Origin: Crotalaria pallida
Lineage: Eukaryota; Streptophyta; Magnoliopsida; Fabales; Fabaceae
Assembly: GCA_037953625.1 (NCBI GenBank)
Contig: CM075649.1
Coordinates: 64,935,660-64,999,659 of the forward strand
Direction of reading: 5' to 3'
Length of the DNA stretch: 64,000 nucleotides
The notes under the pieces are model-generated. The model saw only the letters and a program-made list of their open reading frames with translations, was not told the origin of the DNA and ran no database searches. The position numbers and the translations under genes were made by a program. Positions 1 through 10,856 of this stretch are shown one piece after another. How positions within the stretch are numbered: position 1 is the first letter of the stretch; each line of letters opens with the position of its first letter.

Positions 1-1164
1 CCACAACACTTCTAATATAACTAATAAGGTCAACCATCATTAAAAAAAAATAAAAAATACTGCGACGCCCTCAATAAATAACCGAGTAATTAAATTAATA
101 AAGGAAGTGATTACTTGAAAAATAGTATGGACTTGCTAGATTAGTAGAATTATTGAGATAAATTCTAAGAATAGGGCTCGCGTTCTCAAAACTTTTTGGC
201 CTCAGTAATAAATTATTTATTTGATTAAAAACTTTATTGAATTCGGTGTTTGAGAAGTTATTTCATATAACATATAATTTTCTTTTCAGTCAAAATGATT
301 TGAGATTGCAACACTTTATAATATAAATCAACGTATTATTTTTTTTTGTTTAGTAAATAAAAGAAATTAGAACGTTGCATATCCCGATAATTTGATACTT
401 TGAGCTAAAAACAATTTAAAAACGTAGCTGAATCCTTTTAAAGTCTCATCAGAGTAAGCGGAAAATCATTGGACTATGAGTAAATAGGAAATATAAACAT
501 AGCAGTATATATACATCAGCAGTAGCAAAATACATAATCCAAAGTCAGAAGTAACCGAGTCCATCAGTACAAGTCCATAATGCATAAAAAAAAAATAAAG
601 GATAAAAGCTGAAAAGAAATATCAACACTCTAGAGCTCTCTCAAAAATCTTAATCTTAATAGGTAAAATTTGAAGGAAGTTTTTTGGAAAATTTTGCCAT
701 TTGGCAGCTTCTAACCATGATTTAGGATAAACTAATTTGAATTAGTTACTTAATTTGGAAATCTTTTGATTTTTTATTTAACTAGGAAAATTGCCCCTGC
801 GATGCGTGCGATGCATCGGTCCTAAATATTAATTTTATTTTTTATTTTTTTGAAGGGCTTTCCATTTGTTCAAACATTAAACATTAATTTTATTTACATG
901 TGACTTTTTAGAGGACAATAAATTTATCATTTTTTGGAATTATATTTTATATGGTATTTTTTTTTAATTATTACAAATTTACAATGAAATTTATTTTTTA
1001 TGATCAGACAAATTTATGTAATCAAATCGGAATACAATACTTATAATTAAAAACCAAACAAAAACCAATTGTACTTCCAACTTCTAAAGTTTGGACACGG
1101 CTTAAGAACATCTATTTAGAAAGAACTATGAACAAACTTATATATAAGAAGCAAAATACTTATA
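1..1164. other. AT-rich non-coding sequence
   Basis: No open frame, RNA gene or terminal repeat was recognised here. The stretch is AT-rich with many short A and T runs. It ends where readable LINE reverse-transcriptase codons begin, near 1165. It could be old transposon debris or host intergenic DNA. Confidence 0.6.
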
Positions 1165-2892
1165 TATCAGACTGCCTTTGTTAAGGGCAGAAGTATTCTG
1201 CACAATATATTAATTACACAGGAACTCCTTAGACTTTATGGCAGGAAGCAAGTCTCTTCTAGATGCCTCTTCAAGATAGACATCAAGAAAGCTTATGACA
1301 TGATTGATTGGAACTTTATTGGTAATATGCTTCATGAATTTAAATTTCCAAGGCAATTTGTTGATTGGATTATGTGCTGCATTACAACTGCTTCCTTTTC
1401 TTTAATTCTGAATGGTAACAACTTTGGTAATTTTAGAAGCAACAGAGGCATAAGGCAAGGGGATCCTTTATCTCCTTTGATCTTTGTTTTGGTGATGGAG
1501 GTTTTAACTAGGAAGTTGAGGTATGCAGCAACAAATTCAGCATTCAGATACCATCCACTTTGTAAGGAATCTGGTTTAGTAAGTCTTGCCTTTGCTGATG
1601 ATTTAATGATTTTTTGCAAAGGTAAGCAAACCAGTGTGAAGCTGCTCTTTGATGCTTTTCAGGAATTCTCTGAGTCTTCTGGCCTTTATGCTAATGTTAA
1701 TAAGTCTCAGATATACTTGGCTGGAGTCAGGGATAATGATAGAGATGCAATCCTGCAGATGACTGGAATTAGTCAGGGTGTTTATCCTTTTAAATACATT
1801 GGTCTTCCAATTTCTCATAAAAAATGGTCAAATGCTTCCTGTCAAATCTTGGTTGATAAAATTTCTGCTAGAATGAATACATGGTCTTCAAGGCATCTCT
1901 CTTATCAAGCAAGGGTCCAGTTGATCAATTCAGTTCTTATGACTCTGCACACATATTGGGCTTCTGTGTTTCTCATTCCCAAAACTGTTATCAAAGGTAT
2001 TGAAAGGAAATGCAAAGATTTTCTGTGGGGCACCAGCAGTGCTCAAGTTGCTTGGGATCAGATTTGTAAAAATAAGAAACAGGGTGGTCTTGGTTTCAAG
2101 AATTGTTGGTTATGGAATTTAGCTGCTCTGGGAAAACAATGTTGGCAGATCATCAACAAAGAAGATTCCCTGTGGATCAAATGGATTAATTCCATCTACT
2201 TAAAAGATGACGACTTCTGGAGCTATGAAGTGAAGCCTACAGATGGATGGCATTGGAAGCAGCTAATCAAGGTTAGAGATAGATTAATCTCGGGCTACTG
2301 CAACAATAATTGGAGAGGAAGTAACACTGGTATCTATACTAGCAAGTCTGGATACCAATGGCTATTAGGACAGCATGATATCTTTGTTCTGCATAAATTC
2401 ATTTGGAATCATGCTTCCATTCCTAAACACTTTTTTATTGGGTGGCTAATGGCTCATAATCGTTTAAAGACAAAGGACAGGGTAGCTAATTATTTGATGA
2501 TTGATCAGACTTGTGTCTTATGCAACTTGAATTCTGAATCTGTTGTGCACTTATTCTTTCAATGCCCTTGGTCTGCTGAATTGGTGCGTTTGGTTTGTAA
2601 CTGGCTTTGTGTGGACAACTATTATACTACATATTCCAATTGGACGCACTGGATCAGGTATGCCTTTAACAAAAATAAAATCAGACGGCAAATGATTCAT
2701 GCTGCTTTTGCTGCTATGGTTTACTTCATATGGAAAGAAAGAAATTCAAGATGCTTTACCAATCGAGAGCTTCTTGTGACTCAAGTTTTCAAGATTTTGA
2801 AGAGAGACATAGCTATTAGATTTAATTATGTTTTTGATTTCAATAAGATTACTGATAGGACTATTGTAAACAGACTCTATGAGGAACTTTAG
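1165..2892 (+). pseudogene. LINE ORF2 C-terminal part: reverse transcriptase and zf-RVT region
   Basis: Encodes the reverse transcriptase that copies LINE RNA at the nicked target. The first ATG is at 1300, but the same frame is open upstream to about 1165 and reads typical RT residues (QTAFVKGRS, then CLFKIDIKKAYD), so the protein is 5'-truncated rather than starting at 1300. Visible motifs are the first catalytic Asp in FKIDIKKAYD, the RQGDPLSPLIF block, and the catalytic FADDLMIF near residue 102 counted from the ATG at 1300. The C-terminus has the zf-RVT pattern (CVLCNLNSESVVHLFFQCPW) found in plant L1 elements. No internal stop is present over about 575 codons, so the copy is fairly young, but without the endonuclease and ORF1 it cannot act alone. 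Confidence 0.88.
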
Positions 2893-3073
2893 TTTAACTT
2901 AATTTTTAGAATGAACCCTCCCTAGAAGGTGGCATTCTTTTAATTGAGTTGTGGTGTATGTTTTAGAATGAACCCTTCCTAGAAGGTGGAATTTTAAGGC
3001 ATATGACCCTAGTTTGTATGACATTTTGCTTGTTTGGTAATGAATTTTTTCTTTTTACCAAAAAAAGAAAAAA
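1165..3073 (+). mobile_element. 5'-truncated L1-type plant LINE (non-LTR retrotransposon)
   Basis: The copy starts inside the reverse transcriptase and keeps the whole 3' end. After the stop codon there are about 170 bp of 3' UTR. The UTR contains two copies of a TAGAATGAACCC-type block (about 2908 and 2965). It ends in a TTTACC-then-A-rich tail near 3055-3077, as plant L1 copies usually do. Truncation at the 5' end is the normal result of incomplete target-primed reverse transcription. The Tat gypsy element starting at 3086 landed a few bases beyond the A-rich tail. I could not identify the LINE's own target duplication. Confidence 0.85.
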
Positions 3074-3080
3074 GATCTTT

Positions 3081-3085
3081 ATTCT
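3081..3085. repeat. Target-site duplication ATTCT (left)
   Basis: The five bases directly left of the Tat LTR match the five bases directly right of the other LTR (19416-19420). This fixes both ends of the insertion. Confidence 0.9.
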
Positions 3086-3661
3086 TGTCGTGTCCTTAAC
3101 CGAAATCAACCTTGAAGCTATGAAAGAACTTCAGGAATGATCTCAATCAAGATGTTAATGTAAGACTCTTTTAGGATTTTTGTATATCCAGTTGGGATAA
3201 ACAGGTTCTCCCTAGTCAACAATGTGTGTGCTAGTGTCAACTTAGGGATGAGAAGACGTACCTTAGCCCCTATAGCATGGTATTTCTTATAGGGGATTAC
3301 CTGTGTGTGATGGGCCTTTCTGATAAGCTCGTGAAGAGGAAGAATTCAAGTAGGATTAGTAAAGGTTATGATAAGATCACCTTCGTAAATCCTGTAGGTG
3401 ATAAATCTTTATTCGATATCATATTTATCTAACCAAGAGTCGTGGGAATCTAAGAGAAGTTGTTAAGCTTAATGAGACTGCAAATGATAGAGATAAGGAT
3501 GGAAATCCTGTGTTCGGGATTAATCTCATAAGCGTGTAACATCTCCATAGGCCCAGTTGCTCGGTGTAGCGTTCCGACCGTTGGCCTTGTTCCAGCGTCT
3601 AACTGGTCGGACCAAGGTGATTTTAGTCGGGTAACTTTTGGTGTACTAAAGGTCCACTACA
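3086..3661 (-). repeat. 3' LTR of the Tat element
   Basis: Near-identical to 18840-19415, with the same length of 576 bp. By eye there are about eight substitutions and no indel. The element's 3' side is on the left because pol reads leftward and the purine tract adjoins this copy. Confidence 0.93.
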
Positions 3662-3674
3662 TAAGCCCCCCAAG
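3662..3674 (-). other. Polypurine tract of the Tat element
   Basis: On the minus strand this reads CTTGGGGGGCTTA and abuts the LTR. That is the expected site for plus-strand priming of reverse transcription. Confidence 0.75.
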
Positions 3675-4552
3675 CTCGGTTGGGTGATTTGAGCCCTGCC
3701 GAGTTGAAGAGATAAATAAGTTGTTGGCCGATCAAAGGCAGGCATTGTTGAGGAGAAGAAAGATCCAGTTGTCTTAGTGCATTTAGCAGAGCTGTCCTTT
3801 CATTGACACGGAAAGGACCTTTGAGTTTTTCTTAAGGTTCCACGTGTCCTTTCTAATGTCGGGAAGCGGAACGTTATGATTTCAAAACTTCAGTACGCAC
3901 CACATATGCATTTGCAAGTAGAGTGGGCTTTCGTTGATTCGGCCCAATTCTTAGATAGTGGAGGGAAACTTCAGAAAGAAATGCTTGGGAGCGGTTTTCG
4001 AAATTCATTTTTGTCAAAATTAGAAACATTAGAAACTCATCAGCTTCTTTTCTCTCTCATCTTGCCTTCTTGAAGAATCGTTTCTCTTGCCACTGAACAG
4101 CAGATTCAAAGATCATCGAAGAGATTTTTGCAGCGATTTCACCTTCTTCACTTGCACTAAGCATATTCCAAGTTCGCTGGAACTCCTATCATTCTCAACC
4201 TCTTGATCACTCATCCTCAAACAGGTAACGAACACATTCTTCCACCTTGACTGTCTTCCGCTTTCTTCCTTGCAAACTTATGAAATACTGCATGTGTCTG
4301 TTCATGTTGTCTGTTATGAGAATTGCTCTTAGAATCTTCATTGTTGTGTCTTAGCACTAGCCATGCACCCCTTTTCCTGGTTCTGAAAAAATTCTAGGGT
4401 TTACTGGAAATATTGCGTAGACCGTCAGGATACCCCTCTTCTTTATGAAATTCTTTGCCATTCTTTGTCGTTCTTTGAGCGATCACCGTAGAGTTTCTTA
4501 GGATAATTTTATTTTTGGTTGTTCCTAACTTCTTAGGGTTTGAATTGAAGCT
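3675..4552 (+). promoter_or_regulatory. Leader/presumed promoter region of the antisense extra gene
   Basis: No long open frame. The antisense gene must be driven from here, because it points against the element's own LTR promoter. A pyrimidine-rich leader-like stretch lies around 4040-4090. A possible 5'-UTR intron has a GTAACG donor at 4225 and a TTCTTAG acceptor ending at 4536, 16 bp before the first ATG. I did not find a clear TATA box. The intron and promoter role are inference. Confidence 0.35.
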
Positions 4553-6885
4553 ATGATAAACATGAGTGAGGATTCTATAAATTTCGATATACCAAGAACA
4601 CATGAGGAAGAAAATCCAGGAAGTTGGATTAAACCAATCGCAACCCATTTTCCTCAGGACTTGAAAGAGGCCAGACAAGGTGTGATTTATTATAGGATCG
4701 CTGAGAGGGTAGAACAAAAGAGGTTAAGGAGGCAACGGAGAGGTATTCAGTGTTTTAATTCGTTTGGGGAAGTTCGACCCATGAAGGGCGGTGTTCCCCA
4801 ATCGATACTATACATAAGTATTTGATCAGAAATAATCAAGTTTTTACTGCTTCTGACTCCGCGTGTGCCTCCTTTTCCTCAGGTATGAAGCGAAAGTGCG
4901 TTACGAATCCTGAACTTTATCCCCTTCCACCAGATGCTGACCAGTATAATTGGGTTGACAAAGAAGTTGTAGGCACCCAATCCGAGCTTTCGACTGACGA
5001 ATCTTTAGAACAAACAAGAGCCACTATACTACCTTGCCCTGGAGATCATGCTGGCAACTTGTATTCAGTAAGTCCAGTAGGATCCAACGAAAGAATTTGC
5101 ACTCGTATCCCCGAGGACAGCACTGGTTTTTACTTTTATGAAGAGGTGATAACCCGTCTTGGAATTAGGATGCCTTTCACCGATTTTGAAATAGAGGTTT
5201 TGAATACGCTGAGAGTGGCCCCTTCCCAGTTGCACCCAAATGCATGGGCCTTCGTTAGAGCCTTTCAACAAGTTTGTTCAGCAATGGACTGGCTCTGTAC
5301 CATTCCGACTTTTTTCTACTTATTTGCCCCGCAAGCTAACGCCTTTGAGAAAGGGTCCACCAAACGACCCTGGGTTTCATTGAAATCACGAAATGGGTAT
5401 GCTCTGTTAACCAAGTACTCTGAGTCTTGGAAAACGTTCAAACCTTTTTATTTTAAATACAACTTTGTTGGAAATGGTGTTTGCTGGTTTACAAGGGCTG
5501 GTGAAGAGCGACCGGTTCCACGATTTCCCCTTCAGTGGAGCGCAAGTTTTTTTAATCGTAGGATTGCTTCATACGGGTCGGAGTGGAAACAGCTCTTTGA
5601 GCATGAGAAGGAGGTGTGCCAAGAGTTTGAGAACTACTTGGCCAACAATGGGATGATTGAAACGAGGGACATTGTAAATATCCCCTCAAAAGATGTCAAG
5701 GCTCAGCTTGGTAAATCTGTTTAGATCTAATGGCTCTTGGTTTCCTTTGCAGATAAAATGGCTTCTCGTATGGCTGCACTGCTCCAAGGAGGAAAGAAAA
5801 GAAAAGCTCCTTTTTCAAGTGCGGCTTCAGGGTCGTCAAGTATGAGCACTCAAAGTTTAAGCACTCCGACCCTTACTGCCTCTCCGGTTGAAGGGTCTCC
5901 TCGGCCAGCTCCCAACTTGGTCGTTGTTGCAGCTACTACAACTTCGCCGACCTCAAGTGGTCAAGGCTAAGCCCCCTCTCCCCCTCCGCAATTAACCCGT
6001 TGCCGAAGGCTTGATAAAGGGAAAGAAAAGGTTTCCGAAGGAGCAAGTGCCAGGGCCGAGGGAACAAGTTCCAGAGCAGCTGCTGATCCTACTCCTACTC
6101 CGACTCCACCAATAGTTTCGGTGTGGAATCGTGAGTTAGATGAAAAATTTCCAGAGTTTATCTGCCCGGAATCTGACCATATCCGGTATGATAATCTTAG
6201 TGCTTCTGAATGGTCACGTTACACTATGTCTTTGACCAAGTTTTTGCTTCGAGGTGCCAGCTTAACTCATTATCTGTCCAAGCATCCCGAGGATTTGTTT
6301 AAAAGTTTAAATGTTGAGCAGAAGGAGACCCGTGAGCTGCAAGCGGCTCAAGAAGCTAGTTTATCGGACGAGCTGGTTCGAGTAAAGAATGAGCTGGAAA
6401 ACTTGAAAGCTGATAAAACTGAACTGATCAAGGAACGAGATTCTCTGAGAGCTTCACAAAAGGCTGCTGAAGACAGGAAGAAGGAAATTGAGGAAACTCT
6501 TAAAAAAGAATTGCAGATAAGCCGACAGAGGATCGAGGATTTGGATTCTGAGGTGAAGAAATCTGCTGCAACTGTTCAGAAATATAAGGAAAAAGCTCTT
6601 GTCTTTAAGAAAAAGGCAGCTGCTAACTTCTACAACTGGGGTAAGGGTGTTGACGACTCTTTTGTTTCAGCGATCAAACAGATCCAACTTTTGAATCCTG
6701 AAACTGAGTTCAGAGTGGTTGGAGTACACCCTTTCCATAGTGTAGAAGATGAGAAGTTAATCGACATTGAAACTAAAGCTGAAGTAGATTTGCAGGCGGA
6801 GAATCTTCCCAATCCTTTGGTGGAATTGACTGAAGCTCCTGAATTCGATTACAAGGATATCAGCTTGTCAGATGACGAGGCATGA
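4553..6885 (+). pseudogene. Antisense extra ORF of Tat element ('putative gypsy type transposon' family, PF04195-like), probably three exons
   Basis: Function unknown; this family is found mainly in plant Tat-type elements. Three open blocks (4553-4825, 4822-5724, 5737-6885) join in one frame if two introns are removed. One is 4818-4882 (65 bp, GTATTT donor, TTTTCCTCAG acceptor). The other is 5711-5752 (42 bp, GTAAAT donor, CCTTTGCAG acceptor). Both keep the frame, which is strong support for splicing, although 42 bp is very short for a plant intron. The middle block has the family core (FTDFEIEVLNTLRVAPSQLH, then WAFVRAF). A Ser/Thr/Pro-rich low-complexity linker follows, then a charged coiled coil (about 6310-6610) and an acidic tail. 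An in-frame TAA at 5968-5970 in the linker breaks the gene. It converges on pol, with about 750 bp between the two stops. Confidence 0.72.
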
Positions 6886-7631
6886 ATTTGATGTGCTTGG
6901 TAGCCAGTTTCTATCTGTTTTGATCTTTATTTTTATGCTTGTTGGTATCACATGTAGGAATTCTTTTTGCTGCTTGTTGTATCCGGGCGTCAAACTTTGT
7001 TTATTTTGATCCCAACTCTTTTGATACTTCAGATATGGCTTTTAATTAATTTGCTTTTTAGCAAATTGTATCGCTGTTTGATATGTTTTTAACTACTTTT
7101 TGGTTCGTTCGTCACGTTTCAACCAGAACTTTCTGAGTGCAAACTCTTAGGAGGAATTAACAATATATTTTCTTGTGTAGTTTTCTTGTATGGTTTTTCC
7201 GAACGTAGAATCACATTTGTATGCATAGTTTGTTGGTAGAAATTGTGAGAAAGAACTCGGATCGCCGACTTTAGCCGAAGCGGGACCCTCGGACCACGAA
7301 GAAAGGAAAGTAATTTCCTGGGTTCGGGTGTTCAGTGAATACGTTGTTAAACTCTTGAAAAGAGCTGTATCTCAATTTTGATCGGTGGCAAGCCGAACAA
7401 AATGATTCGTATGTGGTTTCATAATGTACACAGATAAGAAAATTTCCAAGAAATGATGTACTTTATTGACAAGAGAACACAAAGCTTGAATTGCTCATAA
7501 CTAAGAAATTCCTAACAATTTAAACTGTAATCTATGAAGGGTGTTATCCTTCGTTATTCATTACAAACTATTCTTGAGCAATCTATAAATAAACGAAACT
7601 ATTCTCAAAACAAAGAAAATAAAATGAGAGC
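6886..7631. other. Non-coding spacer between convergent antisense gene and pol
   Basis: No open frame of note. The stretch just after the antisense stop is T-rich (about 6900-7060), as expected of a plant 3' UTR. It probably holds 3' ends for transcripts from both strands, but no specific poly(A) signal could be assigned. Confidence 0.5.
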
Positions 7632-7841
7632 TTAGCTGTAATAAGCTCTGAGCTTGGCGACGTTCCAACTGTTATTGATATCCGTGCCCGAGAGAGTTTC
7701 CAACTTGTATGCGCCAGTTCCAGTTTTAGCCTTCACTCGGTATGGACCTTCCCAATTCGGATTCAGCTTTCCGACACCAGCATTTCCTTTGCCAATATCT
7801 GCTCGGTGAAGGACCAAGTCTCCGACTTCAAAACTTCGCGG
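7632..7841 (-). pseudogene. Tat pol C-terminal tail
   Basis: The same reading frame as the main pol block continues here after a single TGA at 7842-7844. It encodes the post-core tail of integrase (GDLVLHRADIG, then PNWEGPYRV, ending at TAA 7632-7634). Such tails bind DNA and are typical of gypsy integrases. The stop fits a one-base CGA-to-TGA change at an Arg codon. No frameshift is involved: 10202 and 7817 are in phase. Confidence 0.8.
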
Positions 7842-10202
7842 TCAGACCTTCTTGTTATAATCTCGTGTCTGGCGTTCTTTCATCTTTCTTTCATGAGCTG
7901 ACGCAGTTTTTCGTATTTCTTCAAGCAGTGTGAGTTCATCGCTGAGCAGACTGTTGTTGACTTCCGAGGGACATTCAAGCATTCTAAAGGTGGGGATTCT
8001 TTTTTCGATTGGAATGACTGCGTCACAGCCGTATGTCAATCGAAAAGGGGTTTCCCCAGTTGAGGAATGTGTAGTTGTCCTATGCGGCCATAGAACGCTC
8101 GGAAGCTTTTCTGCCCAGGTACCAGCTGCGTTGCCAAGTTTCTTTTTTATACCGTCCAAAATGGTTTTGTTAGCAGCTTCGGCTAATCCATTGGTTTGCG
8201 GGTGTTCCAGCGAACTGAAGTAGTGGATGATCCCCAGGTCAGCTGCTAGTTCCTGAAAGTGAGAAGCTGCGAATTGTGATCCATTGTCGGTGACTATAGA
8301 ATGGGGCACTCCGAACCGAGAGATTATTTCCTTTAAAAAGAAAGACTGAATTCGAGCTGTAGTAATTGTTGCTAACGGTGCAGCTTCAATCCACTTAGTA
8401 AAGTAATCAATGCCTGCAACCGCAAACTTCAATTGTCCAGGTGCAGTGGGAAACTTTCCGATGATGTCCATTCCCCATTGATAGAAAGGCCAAGGAGCGC
8501 CGAGAGAATGTAGCTCTTCCGCGGGTCTTTGGTAAGTATTGCTGTGAAATTGACATTGAATACATTTCTTGACATGTTCCATGGCATCTTTTTGCAACGT
8601 GGGCCAGAAGTAACCCGCTCGGATTACTTTCTGAGCTAAAGATTTTCCACCCATATGATGGCTACAGATTCCTCCGTGGATCTCTTCAAGGATTTCTTCA
8701 GCTTGAGAGGGATTGATGCATCTGAGCATGGGTGAGCCGAACCCTCTCTTATAGAGGATCCCATTAAGGACTGTGTATTGGGTTGATTGCCGAATTAACT
8801 TACGAGCCTCTGTCTGATCTTGGGGAACGAAACCATGTTGCAGGTAAGTTAGTATCGGATCCATCCACGACTGACATACTGATACCGCAAGAATGACGCT
8901 TGGTTTTGGGATAGTTTCTTGTATCAAAGTCTTGTTGTTTTCCGACCCTTTCGTGCTTGCCAGTTTGGATAAGATATCAGCTCGAGAGTTCGAGTCTCTC
9001 GGGACATGGGAAATATCAAACTTTGAGAAGTTGGAGATTATTCGCTTTACTTCTTCAAGGTACTTCTGCAAGATGGGCTCCTTAGCCGAGTATTGCCCCT
9101 TAATCTGAGAGACCACTAACTGTGAATCGCTGAATACTGACACCCGATTCGCACCAAACTCGTGAACCATTTTGAGGCCTGCAAGGACTGCTTCATATTC
9201 TGCCTGATTATTTGAAGTTTGGAATTCAAATTTTAGTGAGTATTCCATGCAAAGTCCTTCGGGATTTTCAATAATGACGCCAGCACCTGCTCCTTTCCTG
9301 TTGCTCGAACCATCCACATAAACTGACCACAAGTCCTGAGGTGTATTCGAGGGGATCTCGGTGAATTCAGTAACGAAGTTAGCGAGAACTTGAGACTTCA
9401 TTGCCTTCCTCGGTTCATAGACGATATCGAATTCAGAAATCTCTACCGACCACGAAACCATTCTGCCAGCTAGGTCAGGGTTGTGAAGGACCTGTCTAAG
9501 GGGTTGGGCCGTTCTGACCATGATTCGATGAGCCTGGAAGTACTGTCTTAACCTCCGAGCGGATATGACCAAGCAGTATGCAAGTGTCTCAAGTTTTTGA
9601 TACCGCAGTTCAGATCCCTGAAGTGCTCGACTGACAAAATAAATGGGGGCCTCAACTCCCGAATCCTCCCACACCAATACTGAATTGACTGCTGCATCGG
9701 CCACTGACATGTAGAGAATAAGGTCTTCTCTGGAAAGAGGGCTATGAAGGACTGGTGGGCTGGAGAGATAATTCTTCAACTGAACAAAGGCTTGTTCGCA
9801 ATGATCATCCCAAAGGAAGTTTTTATTTTTCCTAAGGAGTTGATACCACGGTAAGGCTTTCCGAGCGGCTTGAGACAGGAACCTGGAAAGGGCTGCCACT
9901 CGACCAGTGAGTTGTTGGACTTCTCTAAGACCGGTTGGAATTCTCATTTCAAGAATTGCTTTGCACTTGTCTGGATTAGCTTCAATACCTCTCTCGGTTA
10001 GCATAAAACCGAGAAAGGATCCGGCTGGGATTCCAAACACACACTTTTTAGGATTTAATCTCATGGAGTATTTTCTTACTCGGTCCAGTATTGTCTTGAG
10101 GTCTTGGGCATGGGTCTCTTGCTGTTTTCTCTTTGCAATAATGTCATCAATATAAACCTCCATATTTGAGCCGATCATCCCATGAAAAACCTTGTTCATC
10201 AT
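7842..10202 (-). pseudogene. Tat pol: RT 3' half, RNase H, archaeal-type RNase H, integrase
   Basis: Reverse transcriptase catalytic box VYIDDII is near residue 17. A degenerate first RNase H/tether region follows (about 100-260), then a second, archaeal-type RNase H (about 290-420) with VYVDGSSN, NQAEYEA and FSDSQL blocks. The integrase has an HHCC zinc region (HGGICSHHMGG, later CIQC) and a core with the DDE pattern (GMDIIG, IVTDNGSQF, then the Glu in GLAEAAN). The frame is 786 codons and closes at a TGA that interrupts the integrase tail. Its apparent start is only the first Met after another TGA at 10203-10205, so this is the middle of a larger polyprotein. The two RNase H domains are known in the Tat lineage. 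Confidence 0.92.
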
Positions 10203-10851
10203 TCACTGGTACGTAGCTCTCGCATTCTTCAATCTGAAGGGCATGACATTGTAACAGTACGTTGCCTTATCGGTGATGAATGCGGTTTTATCTTGGTCGG
10301 CAGGAAACATGGGTATTTGGTTGTAACCTGAGTAAGCGTCCATGAATGAAAGAAGTTTGTAACCGGCCGAATTGTCGATGAGCTTGTCTATGACGGGAAG
10401 GAGATATTGATCTTTTGGACAGACTTTGTTCAAGTCAGTATAGTCGACACACATCCTCCACTTCCCGTTGGGTTTTTTGACCAAGACGGTGTTTTCTAAC
10501 CAGTCTGTATAGTCGATTTCCCGAATGAAGCCAGCTCGGAGTAATTCAGAAACCTTTTCTTCGATAACTGCGGCCTTTTCTGCACTAACCTTTCTTTTGC
10601 GTTGTGCCACTGGTTTTGCCCCTGGAAGGATGCTCAATTTGTGGCAGATAAAATTAGGATCAATTCCCGGCATATCGGCCGAGGTCCATGCAAATAGATC
10701 CCTATTAGCGATCAGTAGAGTGGAAAGTTCATCTTTGACATTTAAGGGGAGACCATAACCAATTTTAACTTGTCTGAGAGGATCACCATTCAATGTTAAA
10801 AACTCCCATTGCCCCTTTGTAGTCGGTCTGTTTTTGTCAGATTCATTACGC
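10203..10851 (-). pseudogene. Tat pol: RT N-terminal half, broken by stop and by copia insertion
   Basis: Encodes the thumb-proximal and first catalytic half of RT: the PNGKWRMCVDYTDLNK block, then FMDAYSGYNQIPM with the first catalytic Asp. An open frame continues rightward to 11099, but everything above 10856 belongs to the copia LTR and is not part of this gene. The block ends at TGA 10203-10205, between NARATYQ and MMNKVF, where an Arg codon is expected. It continues the protease segment at 16222-16824 on the far side of the inserted element. Confidence 0.88.
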
Positions 10852-10856
10852 ACATC
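10852..10856. repeat. Target-site duplication ACATC (left)
   Basis: Identical five bases are found at 16217-16221, directly outside the other LTR. They define the copia insertion into Tat pol. Confidence 0.9.

Noticed and set aside
780..820. CG-rich palindromic word GCGATGCGTGCGATGCATCG
   Set aside because: Single occurrence in AT-rich debris with no linked feature; could be chance or an old repeat end.
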